DNA of 54,224 nt from Desulfomicrobium macestii (GTDB taxonomy: Bacteria > Desulfobacterota > Desulfovibrionia > Desulfovibrionales > Desulfomicrobiaceae), in the NCBI RefSeq assembly GCF_014873765.1, contig NZ_JADBGG010000031.1:1-54224 (forward strand), read 5' to 3'. The stretch's first letter is position 1, and every line of letters starts with the position of its first letter. The translations under genes were made by a program, and so were the position numbers. Shown here one piece after another: positions 17,361 to 25,455 of this stretch. Below the pieces are notes generated by a model. It had not been told where the DNA came from. It searched no databases and saw nothing but the letters and a program-made list of their open reading frames with translations.

Positions 17361-18051
17361 ACTTTATGCCTCGCCTCCGGTGCGCAAGTTTCTCGGCCCG
17401 GCGCTGCGTCCGGGCGGCGAGAGGCTGACCCGGCTCATGCTGGAGCTGGCAGGCCCGCTGCACGGCGCGCTGGCTCTGGACGCCGGATGCGGTTGCGGGG
17501 CGACCCTGGCGCTGCTCAGGGAACATGGGGCCAGGGCCGTGGGTTTGGACTTGAATGCGGCTTTGCTGCGCGAAGCCGGAGACGTGGATGCGCGCGTCGC
17601 ACAGGCTGATTTGGCCGATCTGCCGTTGCCGGACGCATGCCTGGACCTCGTTCTGTGTGAATGCGTCTGGAACCTGACCGACAAGGAGCGCGTGCTGGCG
17701 GAATTTCGCCGGGTCCTCAGGCCGGGAGGAACGCTCGCACTGGCCGACATTTACGCGCGCGGGTGCCGCACCGGGGATTGGCCCGTGCGCTGCTGTTTCG
17801 CGCAGGCCACGGATCTGCAGACGGTGATGGAGCAGGTTGCCGGAGCCGGATTCGAGATCGATGTGGTCGAGGAGCACACGGAATTGCTCAAGAAGACCGC
17901 TGCCGATTTCGTGTTCCGGCACGGCTCCCTGCACGGCTTCTGGCAGGCCGTGACCGGCGACCCGGTGCTGGCGCAGATGGCCTGCGACGCCTCGCGGGCA
18001 TCGAAGCCGGGTTTGTTTCTGCTGATTGGGCATGCCAGGAAAGTTACATAA
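17347..18051 (+). CDS. SAM-dependent methyltransferase, DVU_1556-like
   Basis: A 234-residue class I methyltransferase: motif I LDAGCGCGATLALL, GLDLN for the SAM ribose, LADLPLPDACLDLVLC as motif II, and the motif III region RVLRPGGTLALADIY. The substrate is unknown. It is UbiE/COQ5-like and could methylate a small molecule, a cofactor or a protein. The first in-frame start is TTG 17347, inside the end of the zinc-ribbon gene, with GGAG seven bases upstream; there is no ATG for about 90 bases after it, and conservation (YASPPVRKFLGP) begins right after TTG. Its position next to a radical SAM gene is what I recall for a pair labelled TrsM/TrsS. Confidence 0.82.
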   Translation: MRTNELYASPPVRKFLGPALRPGGERLTRLMLELAGPLHGALALDAGCGCGATLALLREHGARAVGLDLNAALLREAGDVDARVAQADLADLPLPDACLDLVLCECVWNLTDKERVLAEFRRVLRPGGTLALADIYARGCRTGDWPVRCCFAQATDLQTVMEQVAGAGFEIDVVEEHTELLKKTAADFVFRHGSLHGFWQAVTGDPVLAQMACDASRASKPGLFLLIGHARKVT

Positions 18052-18087
18052 GTCCTATAGGACCTATAAGACCTATGGGACCTATAG
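18052..18087. repeat. Four 9-bp tandem repeats, GNCCTATRR-like
   Basis: Units at 18052-18060, 18061-18069, 18070-18078 and 18079-18087 read GTCCTATAG, GACCTATAA, GACCTATGG and GACCTATAG. The array starts at the base after the methyltransferase stop codon and ends 37 bases before the next start. Similar short arrays are common in this order; number variation could alter spacing within the transcript. Confidence 0.85.
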
Positions 18088-18124
18088 AGCACTTTGTTTT
18101 ATTTAAACAAATACCGAGGCCGAC

Positions 18125-18571
18125 ATGAACGAATACGATCTCGACATCCTGCGCCTGCACACCCAGGGTTTTTGCTGCGCGCAGATCGTCGTGCAGATGG
18201 CTCTGGAGATGCAAGGTGCTGAAAATCCGGGTCTCATCCGGGCCATGTCTGGACTGTGCGTGGGTTTCTCGTCCGCTCGGGGCGCGTGTGGAGCCTTGAC
18301 CGGAGCAGCCTGTCTCATTGCCTATTATGCGGGAAAGGGTACGGCCGATGAACAAGCGCACGACAGATTGCCCCTCATGCTGACCGAACTCGCGGATTGG
18401 TTCGAGGAATACGCCACGGAACGCTTCGGAGGCATGGCCTGCTCGGCCATCGTGCCCTACGGCAAGCCGGATGCATCCATCTGCGGCGGCCTTGTCTCCG
18501 AGTGTTTCGGCAGGGCCATGACCATCCTGGTTGAAAACGGATTTGACCCTTCGAGCGATGTTCATGAGTAA
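18125..18571 (+). CDS. C-GCAxxG-C-C family redox protein, DVU_1555-like
   Basis: A 148-residue protein with the family signature: GFCCAQIV near residue 16, ARGACGALTGA near 56, then later cysteines (MACSAIV, ASICGGLVSECFG). Members of this family are predicted to bind a metal cluster and often sit beside redox enzymes. No signal peptide is seen, so it is cytoplasmic. Its distal end overlaps the radical SAM gene, so the two are translationally coupled. The role in this operon is unknown; it may be a cluster donor or electron carrier. Confidence 0.85.
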   Translation: MNEYDLDILRLHTQGFCCAQIVVQMALEMQGAENPGLIRAMSGLCVGFSSARGACGALTGAACLIAYYAGKGTADEQAHDRLPLMLTELADWFEEYATERFGGMACSAIVPYGKPDASICGGLVSECFGRAMTILVENGFDPSSDVHE

Positions 18572-19919
18572 GGTTTTGGGTTCGATCCGGAGCGTGTGTC
18601 CGGAATGTCTGGGCAGGGTGACCGGGGAGCTGGTGCAGACCGGGGATGTCGTGCGCATGGTCAAGAGATGTCCCGAGCATGGAGAGTATACGACAGTTGT
18701 CTGGCGAGGGAATCCGGCATTTTCAAGCTGGGTGCGGCCCAAGATTCCTTTTGGCGGTGGTGTGCGCGAATCGGTCGGCAATGGCTGCCCCTATGACTGC
18801 GGCCTGTGCGCGCGCCATGCCCAGCGCACCTGCACGGCATTGGTCGAGATCACCTCGCGCTGCAACCTGCACTGTCCGGTATGCTTCGCCGACAGCGGCG
18901 GGGCAGAAAAAGATCCGGATCATGACGTCCTGCGGCGCATGTTCGAGCAGACCATGGCCCGCACCGGCGGCTGCAACCTGCAACTCTCCGGCGGGGAGCC
19001 GACTGTGCGCGATGATCTGCCGGACATCGTGCGCCTGGCCAAGCGTGCCGGGTTCGGGTTTGTGCAGCTCAATACCAACGGGCTGCGTCTGGCCGAAGAT
19101 CCGGCCTTGGCCGGAAAGCTCGCCGAGGCCGGGCTGTCGTCGATTTTCTTGCAGTTTGACGGCGTGCGCGACGAGGTCTTTCGCGCCTTGCGCGGCCGGG
19201 ATCTGCTGGAGACAAAGAAAAGGGCCATGGACCACGCGGCCGGAGCGGGACTCGGCATCGTGCTCGTGCCGACCGTGGCGCGCGGCGTGAACGTCGATCA
19301 GCTGTGGGATATCGTCCGGTTCGGGCTTGAGCGTCAGCCCCATGTGCGCGGAGTGCATTTTCAGCCCATGAGTTATTTCGGTCGCTTTCCCGCTGATTTT
19401 TCACCGGAGCACGTCACCTTGCCCGAGGTCATGACCGGCCTGTGCGAGCAAAGCGGCGGCGAGATCAAGGCGGGAGATTTTTTGCCTCCGGGCTGCGAGC
19501 ACGCCCTGTGCTCCTTCTCGGGCAAGTTCATGACGCGCGAGGACGGCGCGCTCATGCGCATGGGCAGCGGGACTTGCGACTGCACCCCAAGGCCCGCCGA
19601 GGCCGGAGCGCTGAAGTCCATTGGCGTCACGGCCCGTCAATGGTCCGCTCCGGTGGTCCCGGAGGCTCAGTCTTCAGATTGTTCCCGCACGTCCCCGGAC
19701 ACCTCGCCTGGCGACGACCTGGATCGTTTTCTGGCCCGCGCCCGGACGCATTCCTTCACCATTTCGGGCATGGCCTTTCAGGACGCCTGGACCCTCAATC
19801 TGGACCGCTTGCAGGGGTGCTGCATCCACGTGGCCCAGCCCGACGGGCGGCTCATCCCCTTTTGTGCCTTCAATCTGACGTCCAGGGATGGCCGCAGCCT
19901 GTATCGCGGTACCGTATGA
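18558..19919 (+). CDS. Radical SAM protein, TrsS-like
   Basis: A 453-residue radical SAM enzyme. The N terminus has a rubredoxin-like knuckle (SVCPECLGRV and MVKRCPEHGEY), then GCPYDCGLCARH, then the canonical CNLHCPVCF (C-x3-C-x2-C) that holds the [4Fe-4S] cluster and SAM. LQLSGGEPTVRDDLP is the GGEP motif. A long C-terminal part has further cysteines (CEHALCSFSG, GTCDC, GCCIHV) that may hold auxiliary clusters. Its overall pattern matches MoaA/PqqE-like SPASM-type enzymes and a family I recall as TrsS, in which some members are selenoproteins; here the GCCIHV site is two cysteines. The start is uncertain between ATG 18558 and 18564, both overlapping the previous gene. It overlaps the ligase gene by ATGA. 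Confidence 0.88.
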   Translation: MFMSKVLGSIRSVCPECLGRVTGELVQTGDVVRMVKRCPEHGEYTTVVWRGNPAFSSWVRPKIPFGGGVRESVGNGCPYDCGLCARHAQRTCTALVEITSRCNLHCPVCFADSGGAEKDPDHDVLRRMFEQTMARTGGCNLQLSGGEPTVRDDLPDIVRLAKRAGFGFVQLNTNGLRLAEDPALAGKLAEAGLSSIFLQFDGVRDEVFRALRGRDLLETKKRAMDHAAGAGLGIVLVPTVARGVNVDQLWDIVRFGLERQPHVRGVHFQPMSYFGRFPADFSPEHVTLPEVMTGLCEQSGGEIKAGDFLPPGCEHALCSFSGKFMTREDGALMRMGSGTCDCTPRPAEAGALKSIGVTARQWSAPVVPEAQSSDCSRTSPDTSPGDDLDRFLARARTHSFTISGMAFQDAWTLNLDRLQGCCIHVAQPDGRLIPFCAFNLTSRDGRSLYRGTV

Positions 19920-21223
19920 AGCCAAGCAGCGTGGACGCCTTGTCGGCCAGGCGCCTCGGCCTTGCCTGGCCTCCGGACCGGGAGCGGATTGAGACCGCGC
20001 GCATGGAAGCGCTCAGAAGCACCGTGGCCCACGCACGGCAAAAGAGCTCCTGGTACCGTGAGCGACTGGCGGGTCTGGACCCGGATTGTCTGCGCTCCAG
20101 CGTCGATCTTGCGCGTCTTCCCTTTCTGAACGGCGCGGACTTGGCGGCCCACGGCCGAGAGCTGCTCTGCGTCTCCCAGAGCGAGGTGGCACGTATTATC
20201 ACTTTGCAGACCTCCGGCAGCACCGGCGCGCCCAAAAGGCTGCATTTCACGCGCGAGGACCTGGATTCGACTGTCGATTTTTTTCAGCAAGGCATGTTTT
20301 CGCTCATTTCATCCCACGACAAAGTGCTCGCCCTGCTCCCTTTTTCCCTGCCGGACAGCACCGGTGATCTGCTCATCCGTGCCCTGGCAAAAGGGGGCGT
20401 GCACTGCGAGGGCGTGTGGCCGCCGACAGACTGGAGGGCTTTGGCCCTGCGCATCCGGGACGAGAATTTTACCAGCATCGTCGGCCTGCCCCAGCACCTC
20501 CTGGCTCTGGCCTATGAACTTCCGCACGGCCTGGTGCGCACCATGCTCCTGTGCTCGGATTACGCCCCGCAATCCCTGCGCGCCCGAATCGAGGAAGCCT
20601 GCGGCAGCGAGACCTTTCTGCACTACGGCACCACCGAGACGGGACTTGGCGGCGGCGTGGAATGTCTGGCGCACGGCGGCTGTCACATGCGCGAGTCAGA
20701 CCTCCTGATCGAGATCGTCGACCTGCGCACAGGAGCACCCGTGCCCGAAGGCGAGGTGGGGGAGGTGGTCGTCACCACCCTGAACCGTCAGGCCATGCCG
20801 TTGCTGCGTTACCGCACCGGAGACCTGGCCAGCCTCGACACGTCGCCCTGCCTGTGCGGCGGGGTCTCAGCCCGCTTGTGCGACATCCGGGGTCGGCGCA
20901 AGGCCTGTCCGATCGCGGGAGGCTACTCCGTGGCCAGCCAGGACCTCGATGATGCCCTCTTTGCGCTGGATGGCCTGCTCGATTATCGCGCCTCCTTGAC
21001 ACGTTCGGCCGGAAGGGATGCAATCAGCGTTGAATTTCTGGCCAGGCCGGGGCATGAGCGCCTGGAGCGGGAGATTCATCGGGCCTTGAAATCGGTGCCT
21101 GCCCTGAACATGGCCATGCAAAGCCTGACCTTCGAGGCCGGGCCCGCGCTGCGGGTGGAGTCCTTTTCTCCGTCGCACACCTTGAAACGCACCATCCTTG
21201 ATAACCGTGGGAGTTGTTCATGA
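19916..21223 (+). CDS. PaaK-like AMP-dependent acyl-CoA ligase, DVU_1553-like
   Basis: A 435-residue ANL-superfamily adenylating enzyme of the phenylacetate-CoA ligase type. The P-loop is TSGSTGAPK (about residue 100), the YGTTETG motif lies near 238, and LLRYRTGDLA holds the ribose-binding Asp. The C-terminal domain is short. It would activate a carboxylate as acyl-AMP and then to a thioester. Next to an aldehyde oxidoreductase it could act on the acid product or on a cofactor precursor; this is inference. ATG 19916 overlaps the radical SAM stop as ATGA. An apparent upstream extension of the frame is a shadow of the radical SAM gene. Confidence 0.87.
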   Translation: MKPSSVDALSARRLGLAWPPDRERIETARMEALRSTVAHARQKSSWYRERLAGLDPDCLRSSVDLARLPFLNGADLAAHGRELLCVSQSEVARIITLQTSGSTGAPKRLHFTREDLDSTVDFFQQGMFSLISSHDKVLALLPFSLPDSTGDLLIRALAKGGVHCEGVWPPTDWRALALRIRDENFTSIVGLPQHLLALAYELPHGLVRTMLLCSDYAPQSLRARIEEACGSETFLHYGTTETGLGGGVECLAHGGCHMRESDLLIEIVDLRTGAPVPEGEVGEVVVTTLNRQAMPLLRYRTGDLASLDTSPCLCGGVSARLCDIRGRRKACPIAGGYSVASQDLDDALFALDGLLDYRASLTRSAGRDAISVEFLARPGHERLEREIHRALKSVPALNMAMQSLTFEAGPALRVESFSPSHTLKRTILDNRGSCS

Positions 21224-22245
21224 ATGATATATTTCAGTCTGTTGTGGAAGTTCTTCGGAAGGGGGAAGACGCTGTTTTCTGTGGCATCGTCGAGAGTTCC
21301 GGCTCTGCCCCACGCACTTCCGGGGCGCGCATGCTGGTGCTGTCCGACGGGTCCATCCATGGCTCGGTGGGCGGTGGCCCCGTCGAGGGAGCCTGCCAGG
21401 CCAAGGCCGCAAAACTTCTGCAAGGGACAAAGACGCATCACTTTCTGTCCTTTGACCTGAATTCCGTCAAAGCCGCCGATGCGGGGATGGTCTGCGGTGG
21501 AGCGGTCAAGGTGCTGCTGCAGCGGGTTTCCGCGGAGCATCTGCCATTTTTCGAAAACATCGTGTGTTTGCAGCGAGAAGGGGAGAGGCCGGTGCTGGTC
21601 ACCGTCATGCAGCCGAAGCAGGATCCCGTGCTGGCCGTCTGGACGGCGCGCGACGGACTGGCGGGAGCCGCACCGCCTGAAACCCTCGCCGCTGAGCTGG
21701 CGCGCAAGGCCGCCAAGACGCGTCAGTCCTTTGGTCTCGAAGAAAGCGGCGTTAGCGTCTTTGCGGAGCCCGTCGTCATGCCGACGGTGCTGCACCTGGT
21801 CGGCGCGGGGCATGTGGCCCTGGCCACGGCCAAGGTCGCGGCTTTTGCCGGATTCGAGGTGGTGGTCATGGACGATCGCTCCGAATTTGCCGATCCCGGG
21901 CGTTATCCAGAGGCGCGCGAGGTGCGCGTGCTGGAAAATTTCGATGCCTGCCTCGCCGATCTTGGCGCCGACGACTATGTGGTCATCGTCACGCGTGGGC
22001 ATCTGCACGACCGCGACGTCCTGGCCCAGGCGCTCAAAACCGGGGCCGGGTACATCGGCATGATCGGCAGTCGCAGCAAGCGCGACGCGGTGTACCGTTC
22101 GCTTCTGGAGTCCGGCTATACCCAGGCAGACCTGGACCGCGTCTTTTGTCCTATCGGTCTGACCATCGGCGCGGACACGCCCGAGGAAATCGCCGTCAGC
22201 ATCGTCGGCGAGATGATCCGGGTACGGGCCGGGGTCCCGGCGTGA
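21220..22245 (+). CDS. XdhC/CoxI family molybdenum-cofactor insertion protein
   Basis: A 341-residue protein with the XdhC N-terminal motif (GIVESSGSAPRTSGARM, GSVGGGPVEGAC) and a C-terminal Rossmann domain (LHLVGAGHVALATAKVAA, VTRGHLHDRDVL, YIGMIGSRSKR, IGLTIGADTPEEIAVSI). XdhC binds molybdenum cofactor, promotes its sulfuration and delivers it to xanthine-oxidase-family enzymes. Here the client is almost certainly the aldehyde oxidoreductase encoded upstream. ATG 21220 overlaps the ligase stop by ATGA and follows GGGAG. The downstream nucleotidyltransferase overlaps its stop. Confidence 0.93.
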   Translation: MNDIFQSVVEVLRKGEDAVFCGIVESSGSAPRTSGARMLVLSDGSIHGSVGGGPVEGACQAKAAKLLQGTKTHHFLSFDLNSVKAADAGMVCGGAVKVLLQRVSAEHLPFFENIVCLQREGERPVLVTVMQPKQDPVLAVWTARDGLAGAAPPETLAAELARKAAKTRQSFGLEESGVSVFAEPVVMPTVLHLVGAGHVALATAKVAAFAGFEVVVMDDRSEFADPGRYPEAREVRVLENFDACLADLGADDYVVIVTRGHLHDRDVLAQALKTGAGYIGMIGSRSKRDAVYRSLLESGYTQADLDRVFCPIGLTIGADTPEEIAVSIVGEMIRVRAGVPA

Positions 22246-23354
22246 CGGAAGGAGGCACACGCTTCGGGGCCGTCATCCTTGCGGCCGGGTTTTCCTCGCG
22301 CATGGGCGATTTCAAACCCCTCATGGACCTCGGCGGCATGGCGGTGCTGGAGCGCTGCGTGCGCATGTTTCGCGACGCAGGCGTCGAGCGGGTCCTGGTA
22401 GTCACCGGGCATCGCGCCCCCGAGGTGCGGGCCGAGGCCGGGCGGTTTGGCGTACCCACGATTTACAACGAGGGGTACGAGAAGGGCATGTTTTCCTCCG
22501 TGCGCACGGCCGTGTCCGCCATGTCCGGGCACGACGCCTTCTTTCTCCTGCCCGTGGACATCCCGCTGGTCCGTCCTTCCACGGTCACGGCCCTGCTCGA
22601 CGAGTATGACGGCCGCATCGCCTTTCCCGTCTTCGAGGGAGAACGCGGACATCCGCCCCTCATTCCCGCCGCCCTGATCCCCGCCATCCTGGAACATGAC
22701 GGCCGGGGCGGTCTGAAGACGCTGCTGGAAGGGTACCGTGCCCTTGATGTTCCGGTCTGGGACAGAGGCATCCTTCTTGATGCCGACACCATGACGGATT
22801 TTGCGCTTCTTGAGAGGCGCGCCGCCCGTCTCCATATCGGCGATCGCGGCGAGGCCCTGGCCCTGGCCGCGCAGTCCATGCCCGAGCGGGGCCTCGCACA
22901 CGGTCTGGCAGTGGCCGCCGTGGCCTTGCGCCTGGGCGGAGAGCTGAACCGGCATGGAGGGAATCTTGATCCGGACCTGATCCACAACGCCGCGCTGCTG
23001 CATGACGTGGCCAAGGGCTGTCCCGGGCATGAGGCCGCCGGCGGCGAGCTGCTGGCGCGTTTCGGGCTGTCCGGCTTGTCCTCCATAGTGGCCGCCCATC
23101 GCGACGTCCCGCCCCCGGCTTCGGGCGTGCTGACGGAGAAGGAGGTGGTCTGTCTGGCCGACAAGCTGGTGCGCTGCGACAGGCGTGTGGCCGTGCGGGA
23201 TCGTTTCGGCGAGAAGCTGGCCCTGTACCGCTGCGACGAGGAGGCCTGCGCGGCCATCCGAGGCCGCATGGACAACGCCCTGGCCCTGGTGGCCCTGGTC
23301 GAGGCGGCCTGCGGTCGGGGTATCGAGGAGATTCTTGTGGGGGAAGCGGCGTGA
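22242..23354 (+). CDS. MobA/MocA-like nucleotidyltransferase fused to HD domain, DVU_1551-like
   Basis: A 370-residue fusion. Residues 1-190 are a MobA/MocA-type transferase with the signature AVILAAGFSSRMGDFKPL, LPVDIPLV and FPVFEGERGHPPLI. MocA adds CMP to molybdopterin to give the cytosine dinucleotide used by xanthine-oxidase-family enzymes. Residues about 215-330 are an HD phosphohydrolase-like domain (HNAALLHDVAKGCPGHE). The HD role is unknown; it might hydrolyse a nucleotide by-product. The start is GTG 22242, overlapping the XdhC stop as GTGA. The frame continues upstream only as a shadow of XdhC. Confidence 0.9.
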   Translation: MTEGGTRFGAVILAAGFSSRMGDFKPLMDLGGMAVLERCVRMFRDAGVERVLVVTGHRAPEVRAEAGRFGVPTIYNEGYEKGMFSSVRTAVSAMSGHDAFFLLPVDIPLVRPSTVTALLDEYDGRIAFPVFEGERGHPPLIPAALIPAILEHDGRGGLKTLLEGYRALDVPVWDRGILLDADTMTDFALLERRAARLHIGDRGEALALAAQSMPERGLAHGLAVAAVALRLGGELNRHGGNLDPDLIHNAALLHDVAKGCPGHEAAGGELLARFGLSGLSSIVAAHRDVPPPASGVLTEKEVVCLADKLVRCDRRVAVRDRFGEKLALYRCDEEACAAIRGRMDNALALVALVEAACGRGIEEILVGEAA

Positions 23355-23947
23355 GCGAAATCTATCTCATCCGCCACGGCGAGATCACCCAGTCCTCGCC
23401 GCGTCGCTTTGTGGGGCAGACGGATCTGCCTCTGACGGACAGGGGGCGGGAGCAGATTGAAAGGGTGGCGCTATTTCTTACCGGCAGGGGCGTGGGGCGG
23501 CTGCTGTGCAGCCCGATTTCGCGCTGCGTGGAGAGCGCGGGCATCATCGGCGCGGTTCTGGGGATTGCGCCCGAAATCGTCCCGGACCTGCGCGAGATCG
23601 CGCTTGGCGCCTGGGAGGGCCTGACCGTGGACGAGGTGCGCGAGCGTTTCCCGGGCCGCTACGAGGCGCGGGGCCGAAACCTGGCAGGATTCCGTCCGCC
23701 GGACGGGGAGAGCTTCGCCGACGTGCAGCGCCGAGCCTGGCCGGCCTTCGAGACGGCCGCCGTCGATCTGGATGAACCTCTGGCCATCGTGGCTCACGGA
23801 GGAGTCAACCGCGTGCTCCTGTGCCGCATCCTGGGCATGCCGCTCGAAAACCTGTTCCGCCTGGAGCAGCACTATGCCTGTGTCAATATTCTGCGGGAGG
23901 ACGACGGTGAGTTCCGCGTGGCGACGATGAACCATTGGGCGGAGTGA
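23351..23947 (+). CDS. Histidine phosphatase family protein (CobC/phosphoglycerate mutase-like)
   Basis: A 198-residue protein with the catalytic LIRHGEI motif at residues 5-11, a second arginine in CSPISRC, the acid residues near EIALGAWEGLT and the second histidine in IVAHGGVNRVLL. The substrate is unknown. CobC homologues remove a phosphate from alpha-ribazole phosphate, but no other cobalamin gene is here. As the last gene of the mop operon it could dephosphorylate a cofactor intermediate. GTG 23351 overlaps the preceding stop as GTGA. A strong bidirectional terminator follows. Confidence 0.88.
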   Translation: MSEIYLIRHGEITQSSPRRFVGQTDLPLTDRGREQIERVALFLTGRGVGRLLCSPISRCVESAGIIGAVLGIAPEIVPDLREIALGAWEGLTVDEVRERFPGRYEARGRNLAGFRPPDGESFADVQRRAWPAFETAAVDLDEPLAIVAHGGVNRVLLCRILGMPLENLFRLEQHYACVNILREDDGEFRVATMNHWAE

Positions 23948-24022
23948 ACGGACGGGCTGCTCCGGAAATCCGGTCCCGGAGATCATGGAACCGGGACATG
24001 CATCCGGTCGGTAAGGAAATAA

Positions 24023-24057
24023 AAAGGACCGCCGCGTGATTATCGCGGCGGTCCTTT
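24023..24057. terminator. Bidirectional rho-independent terminator
   Basis: A 14-bp perfect stem, AAAGGACCGCCGCG at 24023-24036 with its complement at 24044-24057, and a 7-base loop, flanked by A-run and T-run. It ends the mop operon on the plus strand and the FadL-like gene on the minus strand. Confidence 0.9.
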
Positions 24058-24082
24058 GTGTTGCGAAGCCGGACTCGGAAGG

Positions 24083-25285
24083 TCAGAAGCGGTAGGCCAC
24101 GCTCATGCCGACCAGATGGGCGTCGCCGTCCTCGAAGTCGGCGGTTTCGACGTTCCCGCCGCTGACATGGATTTCCGCGCCCTTGCGGTCGATGATCAGC
24201 AGATAGGTATAGCCAAGATCCACGCTCCAGGCGTCTCCGTGCCAGCCAAGGCCGGCGGAGAAGAGCTGACGGTCGTTGGCCGGGACCATGTAGTCGGCGC
24301 GTTCGGTGCGGACGGGCGTTTCGTCGTAGACGTAGCCGGCTCGCAGATCCCAGGCCGGAGTCAGGGCGTATTCGGCCCCGATCGCCAGTCTCCAGGTGTC
24401 TTTCCAGTCCTTGAAGACGGGGCCGGAGGGGTTGACGCCATTGATACGGATGTCCAGTTCCTCGTATGAGGACCAGCCAGTGCGGGTCACGTCCACTTCG
24501 ATGCTCAGCCTGTCGACGGGGGTCAGGCACATGCCGAGGGACCAGGAGTCCGGCAGGGTGATTTCGCCGTCGGCGTCACCGTTGAGCTTGTCGCCCAAGG
24601 TTCCGGGCACGTTGCTTTCGGCCTCGCCGCGCGGATGCACGTCGATGGCGCTGCGGTACATGAGCCCGAAGGACAGCCAGTCCGTCGGTGCATACAGGGT
24701 GGAAACGCTGACACCCAGTCCGACGTCGTCGCCCCGGACCTTCAGGTCGTAGGCTCCGGCCACTGTCTTCTTCTGCTCGAAATCGAAATAATTGGCCTCG
24801 ACGCCAAGGCCGATGGACCAGGTGTCCGTAAGCTTCATGCCGAGCACCGGCGTAACGGAAACGCTCTTGATGCCCGCATAATAGACGCTGCTGCTTCCGG
24901 CCCAGTCCTCGTCGAATTCCGTGCCGAGCCCGAAGCGGTTGTAGACGCCGATCCCCAGCCAGTAGCGCTCGCCGAGCTGGTGCACTGCATAGGCATGGGG
25001 CAACAGCCAGACATTGTCCTTGCCGTCGGCGCTCTGCCGTCCGTCAATGGACACGGTGGCCATGGGGGCCACGGCCACCAATCCGGTCATGACCTGCGTG
25101 CCGTTCAGCCCGGTCATGGCGGCGGGGTTGGACGCCACCACCGAGGCATCGGCCTTTCTGGCCATGGTCGTGCCGCCGAGGGCATTGCCCCGTGCGCTCC
25201 ATTCGTAAACGGCAAAGCCGGCCGCCGACACCTGCTGTCCCGTCAGCAACAGCGCCAACATGACAGCGGCAACAATTCTCCCCAT
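24083..25285 (-). CDS. FadL/OmpP1-type outer-membrane transport protein
   Basis: A 400-residue outer-membrane beta-barrel. A signal peptide ends at VSA-AGFAVYEWSARGNALGG, and the mature N terminus with ASNPAAMTGL is typical of the FadL hatch region. The C terminus ends in phenylalanine (SVAYRF), as for barrel insertion. FadL-family porins take up long-chain fatty acids or aromatic hydrocarbons. No fatty-acid gene is adjacent, so the substrate is open. The start has a GAGGAGG-type site. It is a single-gene transcript ending at the shared terminator. Confidence 0.9.
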   Translation of the reverse strand: MGRIVAAVMLALLLTGQQVSAAGFAVYEWSARGNALGGTTMARKADASVVASNPAAMTGLNGTQVMTGLVAVAPMATVSIDGRQSADGKDNVWLLPHAYAVHQLGERYWLGIGVYNRFGLGTEFDEDWAGSSSVYYAGIKSVSVTPVLGMKLTDTWSIGLGVEANYFDFEQKKTVAGAYDLKVRGDDVGLGVSVSTLYAPTDWLSFGLMYRSAIDVHPRGEAESNVPGTLGDKLNGDADGEITLPDSWSLGMCLTPVDRLSIEVDVTRTGWSSYEELDIRINGVNPSGPVFKDWKDTWRLAIGAEYALTPAWDLRAGYVYDETPVRTERADYMVPANDRQLFSAGLGWHGDAWSVDLGYTYLLIIDRKGAEIHVSGGNVETADFEDGDAHLVGMSVAYRF

Positions 25286-25455
25286 CGCTCCTCCTCGTTC
25301 AGCACAGGTTCATGCGCACCCGCCCGGGCGCGCGACAAGCTCCGGCGCATACGGATTTTTTTCTGTCATCTCAAGGAGAAAGGGTAAAGTGATCGCTCAG
25401 TTGCGGCTCATGGATCGCGGCAATGACGGGAGGAAACTCAACAGTAGCGGTGAGT

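Noticed and set aside
18052-18087. CRISPR array
   Set aside because: Units are 9 bp with no spacers; no CRISPR repeats or cas genes occur anywhere in the window.
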